Shown here one piece after another: positions 9,399 to 18,009 of a stretch of 64,000 bases of DNA (positions are counted from its first letter, which is position 1; each line of letters starts with the position of its first letter). The translations under genes were made by a program, and so were the position numbers. The notes below the pieces were generated by a model. The model was given only the letters and a program-made list of their open reading frames with translations, made no database searches and was not told the DNA's origin. Source of the DNA: Psychrobacter sp. APC 3281 (GTDB lineage Bacteria > Pseudomonadota > Gammaproteobacteria > Pseudomonadales > Moraxellaceae); contig NZ_JASDCS010000005.1 of NCBI RefSeq assembly GCF_030407815.1, positions 219,227-283,226 on the forward strand, written 5' to 3'.

Positions 9399-10622
9399 AT
9401 GGCTGTTGGAAATGTATCAGTACCTGATGTTATCTATCCTATCGACGGTATCAAACTCAGTGCCACAGCGGCAGGCGTTCGCTACAAAGACCGCGATGAT
9501 CTAGTAGTTATCGAAATACCTGACAAAGCTACTACTGCGGTTGTAACCACTAAAAATACCTTTTGCGCCGCGCCAGTGCGAGTATTGCGTGAGCACTTTG
9601 CTACAGTCAGTCCGCGCTATTTAGTCACCAATACGGGTAACGCAAATGCAGGTACGGGCGCTGATGGCAAGCGCCGCGCTATTGATATCTGTACAGCGTT
9701 GGCTGAAAAGGCCGGTGTAGATACCAACACAATATTGCCATTCTCTACCGGCGTGATTGGTGAACCGTTAAATAGTGATGCGGTCATCGCAGGTCTGGAT
9801 AATGCATTGGCTAATCTAGCGCCTGATAGCTGGTTAGCTGCTGCTAATGGCATTCGTACGACGGATACCATTCCTAAATTGGCCAGCCAAAAAGTTGATG
9901 TAGCAGGTACTAGCTATCATATTACTGGTATGTCTAAAGGTTCAGGAATGATACGCCCAAATATGGCGACTATGCTGGGCTATGTGGCGACAGATGCCAA
10001 CATCGCAGCTGACTTATTACAAGAAATGCTAAGCGCTATCAATGAGCAGTCTTTCAACCGCATTACTGTCGATGGCGATACCTCAACCAATGATTGTTGT
10101 GTGTTAATCGCAACAGGTGCTGCTAGCTCAGAGGTGATTGATAGTCCAGAGCACCCATATTATAAGCCTGTATTCGATGCATTAGCTGATGTGTTTGTCC
10201 GTCTGGCACAATTGATTGTACGTGATGGAGAAGGCGCTACCAAATTCATGACGGTCAAAGTGACTGGCGGTCAAACCACGCAAGAATGCTGCGATGTGGC
10301 TTATGCAGTCGCACATTCACCTTTAGTAAAAACGGCATTTTTTGCTAGTGATGCTAACTGGGGTCGCATATTAGCAGCAGTGGGCTATGCTGGTATCGAA
10401 GATCTAGACACAGAGCAAGTCGATGTGTATCTAGACGAGGTAATGATTTGCCAAAATGGCGGTGTTGCACCTGACTATACAGAAGAGGCGGGCAAAACAG
10501 TCATGAGCCGATCTGAGATTACCATTCATATCGACCTTGCACGTGGCGATGCCAGCGATACCGTATATACTTGCGATTTGTCATACGATTACGTCAAAAT
10601 AAACGCTGATTATCGTAGCTAG
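9399..10622 (+). CDS. argJ: Bifunctional glutamate N-acetyltransferase / amino-acid N-acetyltransferase
   Basis: A 407-residue ArgJ of the ornithine acetyltransferase family. It transfers acetyl from N-acetylornithine to glutamate, and in the bifunctional form also uses acetyl-CoA, for arginine biosynthesis. The proenzyme cleaves itself before the nucleophilic Thr191 in NMATMLG. Other conserved blocks are TKNTFCAAPV (51-60), NTGNANA (78-84), MSKGSGMIRP (178-187) and FFASDANWGRI. The start at 9399 has AAGG 8 bases upstream; an in-frame TTG 7 codons earlier has none. Whether this copy is mono- or bifunctional cannot be told from sequence alone. Confidence 0.95.
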   Translation: MAVGNVSVPDVIYPIDGIKLSATAAGVRYKDRDDLVVIEIPDKATTAVVTTKNTFCAAPVRVLREHFATVSPRYLVTNTGNANAGTGADGKRRAIDICTALAEKAGVDTNTILPFSTGVIGEPLNSDAVIAGLDNALANLAPDSWLAAANGIRTTDTIPKLASQKVDVAGTSYHITGMSKGSGMIRPNMATMLGYVATDANIAADLLQEMLSAINEQSFNRITVDGDTSTNDCCVLIATGAASSEVIDSPEHPYYKPVFDALADVFVRLAQLIVRDGEGATKFMTVKVTGGQTTQECCDVAYAVAHSPLVKTAFFASDANWGRILAAVGYAGIEDLDTEQVDVYLDEVMICQNGGVAPDYTEEAGKTVMSRSEITIHIDLARGDASDTVYTCDLSYDYVKINADYRS

Positions 10623-10982
10623 TACTTCTCCATAAAACAGAATTTGTGTAGTTGAATCAAAGCCAGAACAATATTTGTTCTGGCTTTTTAATGTCAAACT
10701 TCTGCTCAGTAGCAAATAACTCTGCTATTCAATACGCTTCATTAACATCAGTTGCAAAAGCTGACGTTAATTTACAAAGTAGTCATAGAGGGTAAGGCGA
10801 CTAGCGACCTATACTAGTTTCAGTAAAAAGCCAACAGCCTTGTTAGCTTGTATCAAAGCAAGATAAGGTGTTCAAAATAATAAACTTATTTAAGTAACGA
10901 TAAGTCAGTAGCTAAACCAATAAATAAGCCAGTAACTAAACTATTAATAAAGAATTAATAACAATTATCTGAGGATTGAATA
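10623..10982. other. Intergenic region between argJ and a lipoprotein gene
   Basis: 360 bases. It contains the argJ terminator (10659-10687) and, near the right end, two 18-base direct repeats differing at two positions (10900-10917 and 10924-10941, consensus ATAAGYCAGTARCTAAAC) spaced 24 bases apart. The rest shows nothing I can support. Confidence 0.6.
10659..10687 (+). terminator. Intrinsic terminator of argJ
   Basis: A 13-bp perfect stem (10659-10671 with 10675-10687), loop TAT, followed by TTTT. It is 37 bases after the argJ stop codon. Confidence 0.85.
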
Positions 10983-11381
10983 ATGAAGAAATTAGCACTT
11001 GCAGCATTGATGACAACTTTTGCCCTTTCTGGTTGCTCTACGATGAATATGGATGATGAGCGCACGATGGTCGTTGAAGGACAACCTATGAATGTAAAAG
11101 TAGTTAATATCCCAAGCTTTGAAGTGGAAATTGCACCGCGTAAAGCAGTATGTGACTTGACTGCTACTGATGGCAGCATGGTTGAATCACAGTGCTTGCA
11201 GTATCGCCAAACCTATCAGAAAAACTACACCACGCTAAACGGTAATATTCAAGGCTTTACCTATGAGCCGAACTATCGTTATGTCCTAGATGTACGCCAA
11301 GAAGCAGTAACCGCAGAAGGCTCAAATGTAGTGCAGCCAGTTTGGATTCTAAATGAAGTGGTATCAAAAACTGCTGAATAA
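10983..11381 (+). CDS. DUF4377-like lipoprotein
   Basis: A 132-residue exported lipoprotein. The N-terminus MKKLALAALMTTFALSGC has a lipobox LSGC with the lipidated Cys18. The mature part has a small beta-rich domain with two cysteines, the pattern CLQYRQTY, then GFTYEPNYRYVLDVRQEAV and the terminal WILNEVVSKT. This order matches DUF4377 proteins as I remember them; the function is unknown. It often accompanies envelope-stress or META/HslJ-type proteins in other genomes, but here the neighbours give no clue. Confidence 0.75.
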   Translation: MKKLALAALMTTFALSGCSTMNMDDERTMVVEGQPMNVKVVNIPSFEVEIAPRKAVCDLTATDGSMVESQCLQYRQTYQKNYTTLNGNIQGFTYEPNYRYVLDVRQEAVTAEGSNVVQPVWILNEVVSKTAE

Positions 11382-11421
11382 TATTGATAGCAATATATAG
11401 ACAATAAAGCAGTTATACATG

Positions 11422-11457
11422 ACAAAAAGGCCTCTAATTCGTTAGAGGCCTTTTTGT
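11422..11457. terminator. Bidirectional intrinsic terminator with a UUCG loop
   Basis: A perfect 16-bp stem (11422-11437 with 11442-11457) around the tetraloop TTCG, with A and T runs on the two sides. It separates the convergent lipoprotein and sdaA genes. Confidence 0.92.
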
Positions 11458-11496
11458 TGTTTCTATTGTCAGTAAATTAGTTTTTGAGAAGTCAGA

Positions 11497-12930
11497 CTAG
11501 CATTGACTGTAGTTTACACTGACACCTCGCGTTGCCGTAGGGATTCTATTGTCAGCATAAATCGCCAGACCGCCTCGTGCTGTTTCTTTATACTTATCAG
11601 ACATATCAGCTCCTGTTTGCTTCATCGTCTCTATCGCTTTATCCAAAGAGACGAAGTGTTGACCATTACCTCTACAGGCTAGACGTGCTGCATTGATTGC
11701 TTTAACTGCACCCATCGCATTACGCTCGATACAAGGCACTTGTACCAAGCCGCCAATAGGATCACAAGTAAGGCCTAGATTATGCTCAATACCAATCTCA
11801 GCTGCATTTAAGCATTTGGCTGGCGTGCCATTCATGATTTCTGCCAGTGCAGAGCCTGCCATTGCACACGCAGAACCAACCTCACCTTGGCAACCGACTT
11901 CAGCACCAGAGATTGAAGCATTTTGCTTGATAAGGCTACCGATAGCAGTGGCGTTTAGCAAAAATTTACGAACGCCATCTTGGCTGTAGTTGGGCAAAAA
12001 GTCACGATAGTAGTGCAGTACGGCAGGAATGATACCTGCTGCGCCATTGGTTGGCGCTGTGACTACTTTGCCGCCATTGGCGTTTTCTTCATTGACGGCG
12101 AGCGCGTACAAATCGACCCAGTCCATAGCGGCTAACTTATCAGTCTTGGTGATCGGTTGGTCTTTTTCAGCACACAGCTGCGTATGCAAATCTTGGGCAC
12201 GGCGTTTTACATCTAATCCACCCGGAAGGATACCGCCATTTTCACAGCCTTGTTTGACGCAGTCTTGCATCACTTCCCAAATACTATCTAAGTAAGCAAA
12301 TATTTCTTCTTTGGCATGGAAGTGACATTCGTTTGCTAGTACCAATTCGCTGATGCTCAAGTCATGCTCACGACATTGCTCTAGTAGCTCTGCCGCGTTA
12401 TTGAACGGGTAGGGAACTCTATCGATGGTCGGGCTGGCATGATCTTCGTCTGGGTTAGTTGCATCTTCTTCATTGATGACAAAACCGCCACCGACTGAAT
12501 AGTACGTCTGCTGATAGCGAACGCCTTCATTTGAAATAGCGCGTAGCGTCAATGCATTGGGGTGATAAGGTAGCACAGTATCATCATACCAGTAGATATC
12601 TTGCTCTGTATCAAAAGCAATCGTATGCGTGCCTGATACATTGAGAATTTTGTCAGAGAAGATAGGAGATAGGTAGCTACTGGTCATGCGTGTGTCTATC
12701 GTGCTAGGCGTGTGCCCAAGTAGGCCTAGTAAAATAGCGGTATCTGTTGCATGCCCTTTTCCGGTCGCCGCCAAAGAGCCATACAGTTCAATCTCAATGG
12801 TCTTAACTGCAGTCAGTTCCATTTGCTCAGTTAGCGAGGTCAAAAATAAGTTTGCAGCGACCATCGGTCCGACTGTATGCGAACTGGATGGGCCGATGCC
12901 GATTTTAAATAAATCAAAAACACTGATCAT
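11497..12930 (-). CDS. sdaA: L-serine ammonia-lyase, iron-sulfur type
   Basis: A 477-residue single-chain L-serine dehydratase that deaminates serine to pyruvate using a [4Fe-4S] cluster. The N-terminal ACT-like beta domain begins with SVFDLFKIGIGPSSSHTVGP and the C-terminal alpha domain carries the conserved cysteines: SGAEVGCQGEVGSACAM (about residues 343-359), LTCDPIGGLVQVPCIERN (about 389-406) and a Cys near the extreme C-terminus. That C-terminal Cys is known in this family to act as an inhibitory tail ligand of the cluster. GGTGA lies about 6 bases before the ATG. Length agrees with E. coli SdaA (454). Confidence 0.95.
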   Translation of the reverse strand: MISVFDLFKIGIGPSSSHTVGPMVAANLFLTSLTEQMELTAVKTIEIELYGSLAATGKGHATDTAILLGLLGHTPSTIDTRMTSSYLSPIFSDKILNVSGTHTIAFDTEQDIYWYDDTVLPYHPNALTLRAISNEGVRYQQTYYSVGGGFVINEEDATNPDEDHASPTIDRVPYPFNNAAELLEQCREHDLSISELVLANECHFHAKEEIFAYLDSIWEVMQDCVKQGCENGGILPGGLDVKRRAQDLHTQLCAEKDQPITKTDKLAAMDWVDLYALAVNEENANGGKVVTAPTNGAAGIIPAVLHYYRDFLPNYSQDGVRKFLLNATAIGSLIKQNASISGAEVGCQGEVGSACAMAGSALAEIMNGTPAKCLNAAEIGIEHNLGLTCDPIGGLVQVPCIERNAMGAVKAINAARLACRGNGQHFVSLDKAIETMKQTGADMSDKYKETARGGLAIYADNRIPTATRGVSVNYSQC

Positions 12931-13413
12931 AATAAGTCACCAAAAATTTTAAGCGCTTTAGCCTATTTTATCTATGGCATTGGGCGCTTTTATGAAAAAT
13001 ATAATAGACAGCCATCGCTCCTAGTCACCATTGATAGGTGGGCGCGAGACACTATTTATGAAGGTTATAAGGTAAATGAGCACTGAGGGCAGTTGAATAA
13101 TAACTTTTATTTATTTTGAAACTCCGTTATCATGCTCGCAGTCAACAACTATGTAACATCCTGTAAGTTGGTTATCATCGTAAAATAAGACGGATTAAAA
13201 AAGACTGAATTTTTCAGTCAGACATATCCGTATTCATACATCTAGCAAGATATGGTTATCATACCAAATAATACTTTTGGTTTGTCATATTACAACATAA
13301 ATGAATGAATTGGGATGACATATTATAGATAGAAGGACTTAACGTTCTGCTATTTATACAAGCCCTTAGAAATATGTCCATTTATTAATATTCTTATTTT
13401 ATCAGTTATTCAA
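12931..13413. other. Intergenic region upstream of sdaA
   Basis: About 480 bases between the divergent sdaA gene and the MITE-like element. It contains a short 7-bp hairpin (13203-13209 with 13213-13219) and otherwise nothing that I can support. The sdaA promoter should lie in its left part. Confidence 0.5.
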
Positions 13414-13690
13414 GGGCGTATTGAACATTCACAAATAGGCACTGCTGATTGCTAAAACTGTTCTAGGCAAGGCGTAAAACGACGGTAATGTTCGTGCCTT
13501 AACTAGATTTATAACGCGGTATAGGACAGTTTTAGCATCAGCTCCAATATTAACAGAAGGAGACAGGGCTATTTTTTGCCATTTCACTGTTAAAAATAGA
13601 CGCTTAGAATAACTAAACTTACTATTTTTAACGTCGAACTGTCTAAAAAATAGTCTCTGTCAGTGCCATGGTCGAATATTCAACACGCCC
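13414..13690. mobile_element. MITE-like palindromic element upstream of the NCS2 permease
   Basis: A 277-bp segment bounded by imperfect terminal inverted repeats: 13414-13430 pairs with 13674-13690 (15 of 17 positions), and the similarity extends inward to a shared GGCACTG. Inside are two further large hairpins: 13443-13464 with the inverted copy ending near 13551, around AAAACTGTYCTA; and 13562-13576 with 13645-13660, around CTATTTTTT, containing a nested ATTTTTAACG arm. There is no coding capacity for a transposase. I could not see a clear target-site duplication. The right end runs to about 41 bases before the start codon of the permease, so the element probably supplies or replaces its promoter. 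Confidence 0.65.
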
Positions 13691-13731
13691 CAGCCTATTA
13701 CTTTAGCTTAGCTCACATAGGACAAGCGCGC

Positions 13732-15156
13732 ATGCCATCTCAAAAAGACCCTTCATCAGCGTCAGACAATAGCGCTCAAGATCTATCGACTCAAAATGCC
13801 TTGGATTCTGCAGGCATTGATTCAGCCGCTATCAATTACCCGCACAATCCAGATTTTGAAAATGGCCGTTGGTTTCCGACATGGCGTCCTTATAAGGGCG
13901 ACTTGGATCGTGATCCAGTCGGTATCAACGACTATTTACCTCCGTCAAAAAGCGTATTGCTCGGTATACAGCATACATTTGCGATGTTCGGTGCAACTGT
14001 GCTGGCGCCTTTATTGATGGGGTTCGATCCTAACTTAGCCATCTTGATGTCTGGTATCTGTACGGTAATGTTCTTTATGATTACCGGTGGGCGCATGCCG
14101 AGTTACTTGGGATCAAGTTTTGCTTTTATTGGTCCAGTCATCGCGGTGACCGCTTATGCAGGCGCAGGATTCAATGACAATCTAAATGTTGCGCTAGGCG
14201 GTATTATGGCCTGCGGTATCATTTATGCATTGATTGGTCTGCTAGTGATGAAGACGGGTACAGGTTGGATTGAGCGCTTGATGCCGCCTATCGTGACGGG
14301 TGCGATTGTCATGATTATCGGTCTTAACTTGGCGCCAGTGACCATTCAAGGCGTGTCTGCCAATCAGTTTGATGCTTGGATGGCCACCTTGACCGTACTG
14401 CTCATTAGTGGTGTGGCAGTATTTACTCGCGGTATGTTGCGACGTCTGTTGTTACTCGTCGGTTTGGTACTGTCGTACGTTGCTTATTTTGTCATGACCA
14501 ATATTCTAGGCTTTGGTACAGCGATTGATTTTAGTACAGTAGCTGCCGCTTCATGGTTTGGACTACCAAGCATTCATACGCCGCGCTTTGAGATGAGCGC
14601 TATTATTCTAATTGCACCTGTGGCCTTTATTTTGGTGGCTGAAAATCTAGGGCACTTTAAGGCAGTAGAGGGCATGACCAAAGCTCGTGTGACTCCTTAT
14701 ATGGGCCGAGCATTTTTGGCGGACGGTTTAGCCACGACTTTTTCGGCAGGATTTGGTGGTACAGGTGTCACTACTTACGCTGAAAATATCGGTGTCATGG
14801 CGGTTACCAAAGTGTATAGCACGACGATATTTGTCGTAGCAGGTTTGGTTGCTATCATATTGGGACTCTCACCAAAGTTTGGTGCGATCATTCAGACCAT
14901 CCCAGCGGCTCTATTGGGCGGTGCTTCTATAGTTGTCTTTGGTCTTATCACGGTTGCTGGGATAAAAATCTGGATCGATAGCCATATTGATTTTAGTAAA
15001 AACAGCAACCTAATCATCGCAGCAGTGACGGTCATTATGGGTACTGGTAACTTTAGCTTGCATTTGGGTGGCTTTGATTTAGGCGGTATCGGTACTGCTA
15101 CTTTAGCCGCTATCGTGTTAAACGCTTTGTTTAACCAAAGTTCTGAGGCGAAATAA
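13732..15156 (+). CDS. NCS2 family nucleobase permease (uracil/xanthine type)
   Basis: A 474-residue inner-membrane symporter for a purine or pyrimidine base, with 12-14 hydrophobic segments after a polar N-terminal region of ~60 residues. Family motifs include LGIQHTFAMFGATVLAPLLMG, GRMPSYLGSSFAFIGPV, LVAENLGHFKAV (the substrate-binding Glu segment), and FSAGFGGTGVTTYAENIGVMAVTKV. The last is the conserved TM10-like motif and resembles the uracil permease UraA (GGTGVTTYAENIG). The open frame continues upstream into the MITE-like element to 13663. I use the ATG at 13732 because the earlier codons are encoded by the element. Confidence 0.88.
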   Translation: MPSQKDPSSASDNSAQDLSTQNALDSAGIDSAAINYPHNPDFENGRWFPTWRPYKGDLDRDPVGINDYLPPSKSVLLGIQHTFAMFGATVLAPLLMGFDPNLAILMSGICTVMFFMITGGRMPSYLGSSFAFIGPVIAVTAYAGAGFNDNLNVALGGIMACGIIYALIGLLVMKTGTGWIERLMPPIVTGAIVMIIGLNLAPVTIQGVSANQFDAWMATLTVLLISGVAVFTRGMLRRLLLLVGLVLSYVAYFVMTNILGFGTAIDFSTVAAASWFGLPSIHTPRFEMSAIILIAPVAFILVAENLGHFKAVEGMTKARVTPYMGRAFLADGLATTFSAGFGGTGVTTYAENIGVMAVTKVYSTTIFVVAGLVAIILGLSPKFGAIIQTIPAALLGGASIVVFGLITVAGIKIWIDSHIDFSKNSNLIIAAVTVIMGTGNFSLHLGGFDLGGIGTATLAAIVLNALFNQSSEAK

Positions 15157-15222
15157 GTAATACTGATGAGATTGAAGTTGGCGCTTATCAGATAAAGATG
15201 GTCAAAGCATATCTCATCTAAC

Positions 15223-15260
15223 AAAAAGCGCCCATGCTATCGATAGCATGGGCGCTTTTT
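15223..15260. terminator. Bidirectional intrinsic terminator
   Basis: A perfect 18-bp stem (15223-15240 with 15243-15260), effective loop ATCGAT, flanked by A and T runs, between the convergent permease and DMT transporter genes. Confidence 0.92.
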
Positions 15261-15301
15261 TGTATGGCAGTGGTGAGCAACCGTATTGAAAAAAATTAAT
15301 A

Positions 15302-16234
15302 TTACTTATAATCTCGCTTATAAAATCTTGAAAAAAACCGATAGCGGCGAAGGGCACGTGGTTTTGGTTTCAATGAGCCTAAGTAAATAGCAAACATCGT
15401 TAATAGTGCGCCACTCCACTGCAAAATATTAATCGGTTTGTCCAGCCAGCTATAGTCAATGACAAGGGCTGCAATAGGCTCAGTCAACAATAGCAGTCCA
15501 GTCAGTGCTAGAGAAAGCTTAGGAATAGAGTAGGCAATCAATCCCCATGCTAAGCACTGCATCACCGTACCATAGATAAGCACCCAGCCAATCTCAGACC
15601 ATGTATTGGGTAGGATATTACCTGTATCAAATACAAAAATCGGTATAATCATGGCTAAGACGCCGCCAATACTGATCAGTTGCATTAGCATAAATATAGG
15701 TGTCGGTTCAGTGTCATGCGTTTTGCGGATAAAGGTCATCGAAGCCGCCAGCATGGCACCCGATACAATACCAGTGACAAAGCCCCAAGTCGCAGCAGTG
15801 TTGTGTGCAAATTCAGGGCTACCTATCATTGCCACGCCTATCATGGCTAAAAACAAACTAATAAGCTGCACGATAGACTGACGCTCATTAAAATACATAA
15901 AACCAATAGCGGCCAAGAAAAATATTTGCAGACTATTAAGCAGCGTCGAAATACCAGGCCCAACCGCATAAATACTCTCATGCCACAGTGCCAAATCTAA
16001 TCCCAAAAACGCCCCTGATAGTAGCGCATAAAAAATGGTGCGTCTTGATTTGGGCATACGTTGGCCCATTATCTTAGCCAATACCGCAAATACAATACCA
16101 GAAACAGCCAATCGCCAAAACGACATGGCCCAACCACCAATATCGACATGAGCGACAATTAAGCTGCCCAATCCAAAAATGATACAACCAATGACTAAGC
16201 CAATAGGTGCAGATCGCGTTGAAGCAATAGCCAT
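15302..16234 (-). CDS. EamA/DMT family transporter
   Basis: A 310-residue membrane protein with about ten hydrophobic segments arranged as two EamA repeats of five. The first repeat includes FWRLAVSGIVFAVLAKIMG and YFNERQSIVQLISLFLAMIGV; the second ends with LLLTEPIAALVIDYSWLD and a basic tail (KPKPRALRRYRFFSRF). Such proteins usually export amino acids or other metabolites; the substrate here is not deducible. AAGGA is 7 bases upstream of the ATG. It is monocistronic. Confidence 0.87.
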   Translation of the reverse strand: MAIASTRSAPIGLVIGCIIFGLGSLIVAHVDIGGWAMSFWRLAVSGIVFAVLAKIMGQRMPKSRRTIFYALLSGAFLGLDLALWHESIYAVGPGISTLLNSLQIFFLAAIGFMYFNERQSIVQLISLFLAMIGVAMIGSPEFAHNTAATWGFVTGIVSGAMLAASMTFIRKTHDTEPTPIFMLMQLISIGGVLAMIIPIFVFDTGNILPNTWSEIGWVLIYGTVMQCLAWGLIAYSIPKLSLALTGLLLLTEPIAALVIDYSWLDKPINILQWSGALLTMFAIYLGSLKPKPRALRRYRFFSRFYKRDYK

Positions 16235-16715
16235 AATTTGTCCTTATAACAGTATTTGAATAACAGCATTTTGAATAACAGTACTCTTATTATCATTGCA
16301 TCACGTCAGAACTTATGTTGACATAAAGCCATATTGTCGTGGTTTTAAACGCAAAATGAAATGGCAAAACCATAATTTATTACGGTGAATAAAAATACTC
16401 TCGCTGTGCGGAAAATTATTGGGCACGTTAGACACAAATAAATAATCAAAGTATTTGATATAGCTGCGTTTTTCGCAATAGACTTATGACAGTTGGGTAA
16501 TAGTACTTATATCAAAATATTTGTATCAGGGCGACGATTCGTGGGAGTATGAAAGAGCATAATGTATACAAGTGATATCTTTGTAGGGATGGTATGTGTG
16601 TAGCACTTTAAGCGACATTAACGCGGCAACACATGTATAGTAGATTGACGATATAATGTACTTAACGTCTGATTGGTTATACCAAACAATCTATATTATT
16701 TGTCTAGGTTTATTT
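16235..16715. other. Intergenic region between DMT transporter and WG-repeat protein
   Basis: About 480 bases. The only structure I see is a loose inverted repeat between 16447-16461 and 16507-16521 (CAAAGTATTTGATAT against ATATCAAAATATTTG). No gene or RNA is supported. Confidence 0.5.
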
Positions 16716-17738
16716 ATGCTTCAACGATTGCTATCAAAAAAACAGCCACATATATTGTCTGGCTTGCTACCAAAAATATCGCAATACAGTGTCGTCGTGA
16801 CGATGCTATCTAGCGCATTGTTTTTGATGCCTAGCGCACATGCCGCCAGCTGTAAAATCCCAAAAAGTTATTATAAAAACGTCTCCTGCACAGCCAGTAG
16901 TAGTTACTTTTTGGCGATAAAAGACTTTGGTGCGCCAGTGGCTTTAATCGATAAAAAAGGCAAACGAGTCGTTGATTTATCACGTTATCAAAAAGTTGAT
17001 GCCGATAAACTGTCAGGCGGTCTGTTGCCTGTACTGCGCAACAGTCGCGTCGGTTATCTCAATATGCAGGGCCGCGAAGTCGTGCCTGCCATGTACGATA
17101 TATTGACAGAGAGTCAAGGTTGGGCGCGGCCTGTATCGGATGGGCGCATCGTGGTAAAAAAAGAGGGTAACTATGGTGTGATTAATACAGCCAATAATAT
17201 CGTTATCTCGTTTTCTGCAGCGATTGATGATATCGAGAATTATCGTAATGGAGTAGCGCGTGTACGCAAAGGTCGTGCAACCAGTTGGGTAGATAAAAAC
17301 GGTAATGCAGCGAATGATCCAAATGCCCAGAATGACACTCAGGCAGTGAACAAACCTACTTCTTCTAACGAAAAATCTAGCACAGCATCACAGTCTGTAC
17401 CAGCGCGCTTTACGACTCTTCAATCACGTCAGCAAGATGGTAAATGGGGTTTCGTCGATGACAATAATGTCACTATGATTACGTACTCATTTGATGAAGT
17501 GCGTCCGTTTTCTGAGGAGTATGCTGGCGTGCGTATCGGTGAAGAGTGGGGCTTTGTCAATTTAGGCGGTGAGCTGGTGATTCCTTTTCGCTTTGCTAAT
17601 AGTGGTGTGAACGCTAACGATAGCTATCAGGGCAAACCATCCTTTGTATTTACAGGTGGTAAGGCGTGGATTGGTAACCTAAAGAACGGAAATAAAATGT
17701 GTATAGATAAGGAAGGTGCTGGCGTTGCTTGTGATTGA
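16716..17738 (+). CDS. Exported WG-repeat protein
   Basis: A 340-residue secreted or periplasmic protein. A long signal peptide (about 43 residues, hydrophobic core SVVVTMLSSALFLM) ends with SAHA before ASC. The mature protein carries several WG/KWG-type repeats: RVGYLNMQGREVVPAMYD, NYGVINTANNIVI, KWGFVDDNNVTMITYSFDEV and EWGFVNLGGELVIPFRFA. A polar linker rich in Asn, Ser and Thr (about residues 200-235) splits them into two groups. WG repeats form beta-propeller-like structures of mostly unknown role. The frame is open 20 codons further upstream, but the ATG at 16716 gives a normal signal peptide. Confidence 0.75.
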   Translation: MLQRLLSKKQPHILSGLLPKISQYSVVVTMLSSALFLMPSAHAASCKIPKSYYKNVSCTASSSYFLAIKDFGAPVALIDKKGKRVVDLSRYQKVDADKLSGGLLPVLRNSRVGYLNMQGREVVPAMYDILTESQGWARPVSDGRIVVKKEGNYGVINTANNIVISFSAAIDDIENYRNGVARVRKGRATSWVDKNGNAANDPNAQNDTQAVNKPTSSNEKSSTASQSVPARFTTLQSRQQDGKWGFVDDNNVTMITYSFDEVRPFSEEYAGVRIGEEWGFVNLGGELVIPFRFANSGVNANDSYQGKPSFVFTGGKAWIGNLKNGNKMCIDKEGAGVACD

Positions 17739-17746
17739 TGCAATTA

Positions 17747-17922
17747 CTAGGGCGTGTCCTCATTTTAAAAATGGTGATAAAGATGAGATAAATCGCAGTC
17801 AAATAAGGAAAATAGTGCAGATAATATCGAGATATTAGTCAGCTATTTGACGACATTTGGCAAGATGTAGCCATTTTTAACCCATTTAGATAACTATCGA
17901 TTGAATTGAGGACACGCCCTAG
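17747..17922. mobile_element. 176-bp MITE with 5-bp target-site duplication
   Basis: Perfect 16-bp terminal inverted repeats CTAGGGCGTGTCCTCA (17747-17762 and its complement at 17907-17922). The element is flanked on both sides by the direct repeat AATTA (17742-17746 and 17923-17927), the mark of transposition. Inside are further nested inverted repeats: 17765-17774 with 17871-17880 (TTAAAAATGG) and 17798-17805 with 17844-17851 (GTCAAATA). It has no coding capacity, so it must have been moved by a transposase encoded elsewhere. It sits just after the stop codon of the WG-repeat gene and before the terminator. Confidence 0.85.
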
Positions 17923-17937
17923 AATTAAATAGGCAAT

Positions 17938-17988
17938 AAAAAAGAGTGTAAAACCTGTGATTCTTCGCTAGGTTTTACACTCTTTTTT
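17938..17988. terminator. Bidirectional intrinsic terminator
   Basis: A perfect 19-bp stem (17938-17956 with 17970-17988), 13-base loop, flanked by A and T runs, between convergent genes. Its distance from the WG-repeat gene is explained by the MITE inserted between them. Confidence 0.92.
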
Positions 17989-18009
17989 TTGAAATTGATG
18001 TTTTTAAAG

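Noticed and set aside
13663..13731. N-terminal extension of the NCS2 permease (23 codons upstream of 13732)
   Set aside because: These codons lie largely in the end of the MITE-like element and no ribosome binding site precedes the ATG at 13663.
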